Below are positions 35,565 through 35,634 of a stretch of DNA of 35,634 nt, piece by piece. Source of the stretch: Collinsella aerofaciens (GTDB lineage: Bacteria > Actinomycetota > Coriobacteriia > Coriobacteriales > Coriobacteriaceae); contig NZ_JADMWW010000025.1 in the NCBI RefSeq assembly GCF_015548375.1, positions 1-35,634 of the forward strand, written 5' to 3'. A program made the translations under genes and the position numbers. The notes below the pieces were generated by a model that was not told where the DNA came from, made no database searches, and worked only from the letters and a program-made list of their open reading frames with translations. Within the stretch, counting starts at the first letter, position 1. Every line of letters begins with the position of its first letter.

Positions 35565-35634
35565 TTAGACCAGGATTGACATGCCGACCTGCCGGCTAAC
35601 TCGCCGTCTCCCCGTCGGGCGCCGGCGTCTTGAC
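35559..35634. mobile_element. possible insertion-sequence end at the window edge
   Basis: Homology to the DUF4430 domain stops at about 35553-35558, and GGCTCTGTTAGACCAGG begins there. A G-rich start of this kind resembles the terminal repeats of ISL3-type elements. No transposase is visible because the window ends. The call rests on the broken gene and the end-like motif only. Confidence 0.4.

Overview
The window looks like chromosome from a GC-rich gut actinobacterium of the class Coriobacteriia, most likely Collinsella or a close relative. That placement is an inference from base composition, gene content (Tat-type PstS lipoprotein, class III fructose-1,6-bisphosphatase, QueH-type queuosine synthesis, DUF4430 surface proteins, paired GtrA proteins) and from abundant intergenic palindromes. 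No rRNA, tRNA or CRISPR array was seen.

Layout. 94-2730 (minus): ABC-F ATPase and a HAD phosphatase. 2894-6553 (minus): complete phosphate uptake operon pstS-pstC-pstA-pstB with a terminator. 6943-9096 (minus): HAD phosphatase and PepV-like dipeptidase; 9253-10113 (plus): a DegV protein. 10127-14758: an accessory island holding a 984-aa primase-helicase of the kind found in TOTE-type conflict systems and a YafQ/RelE-RelB-like toxin-antitoxin pair. The island is bounded by two copies of the last 42 codons of a LOG-family gene. 14629-16739 (minus): intact LOG gene and tgt. 17083-19923: a short-chain dehydrogenase (minus) and a tail-anchored coiled-coil protein (plus). 20285-22719 (minus): queA, queH and a DUF3267 membrane protein. 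22852-27742: MetRS-like protein, 5-methylcytosine RNA methyltransferase, a 56-aa membrane protein (minus) and a TIM-barrel-like protein. 27824-32052: second DegV (minus), class III fbp, two GtrA paralogues. 32213 to the right edge (minus): a DUF4430 protein and a large surface protein whose 5' part is cut off by what looks like an insertion-sequence end.

Working together: tgt, queA and queH cover three of the steps that place queuosine in tRNA. The pst genes form one high-affinity phosphate importer. The two surface proteins at the right edge overlap by 11 bp and are probably co-translated.

The most unusual parts are the primase-helicase island, whose flanks differ at 15 of 130 positions with no amino-acid change (the pattern expected when an element replaces the 3' end of its target gene), and several families of intergenic palindromes. 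In two of those families the stems are kept by paired base changes, which points to selection on the folded structure.
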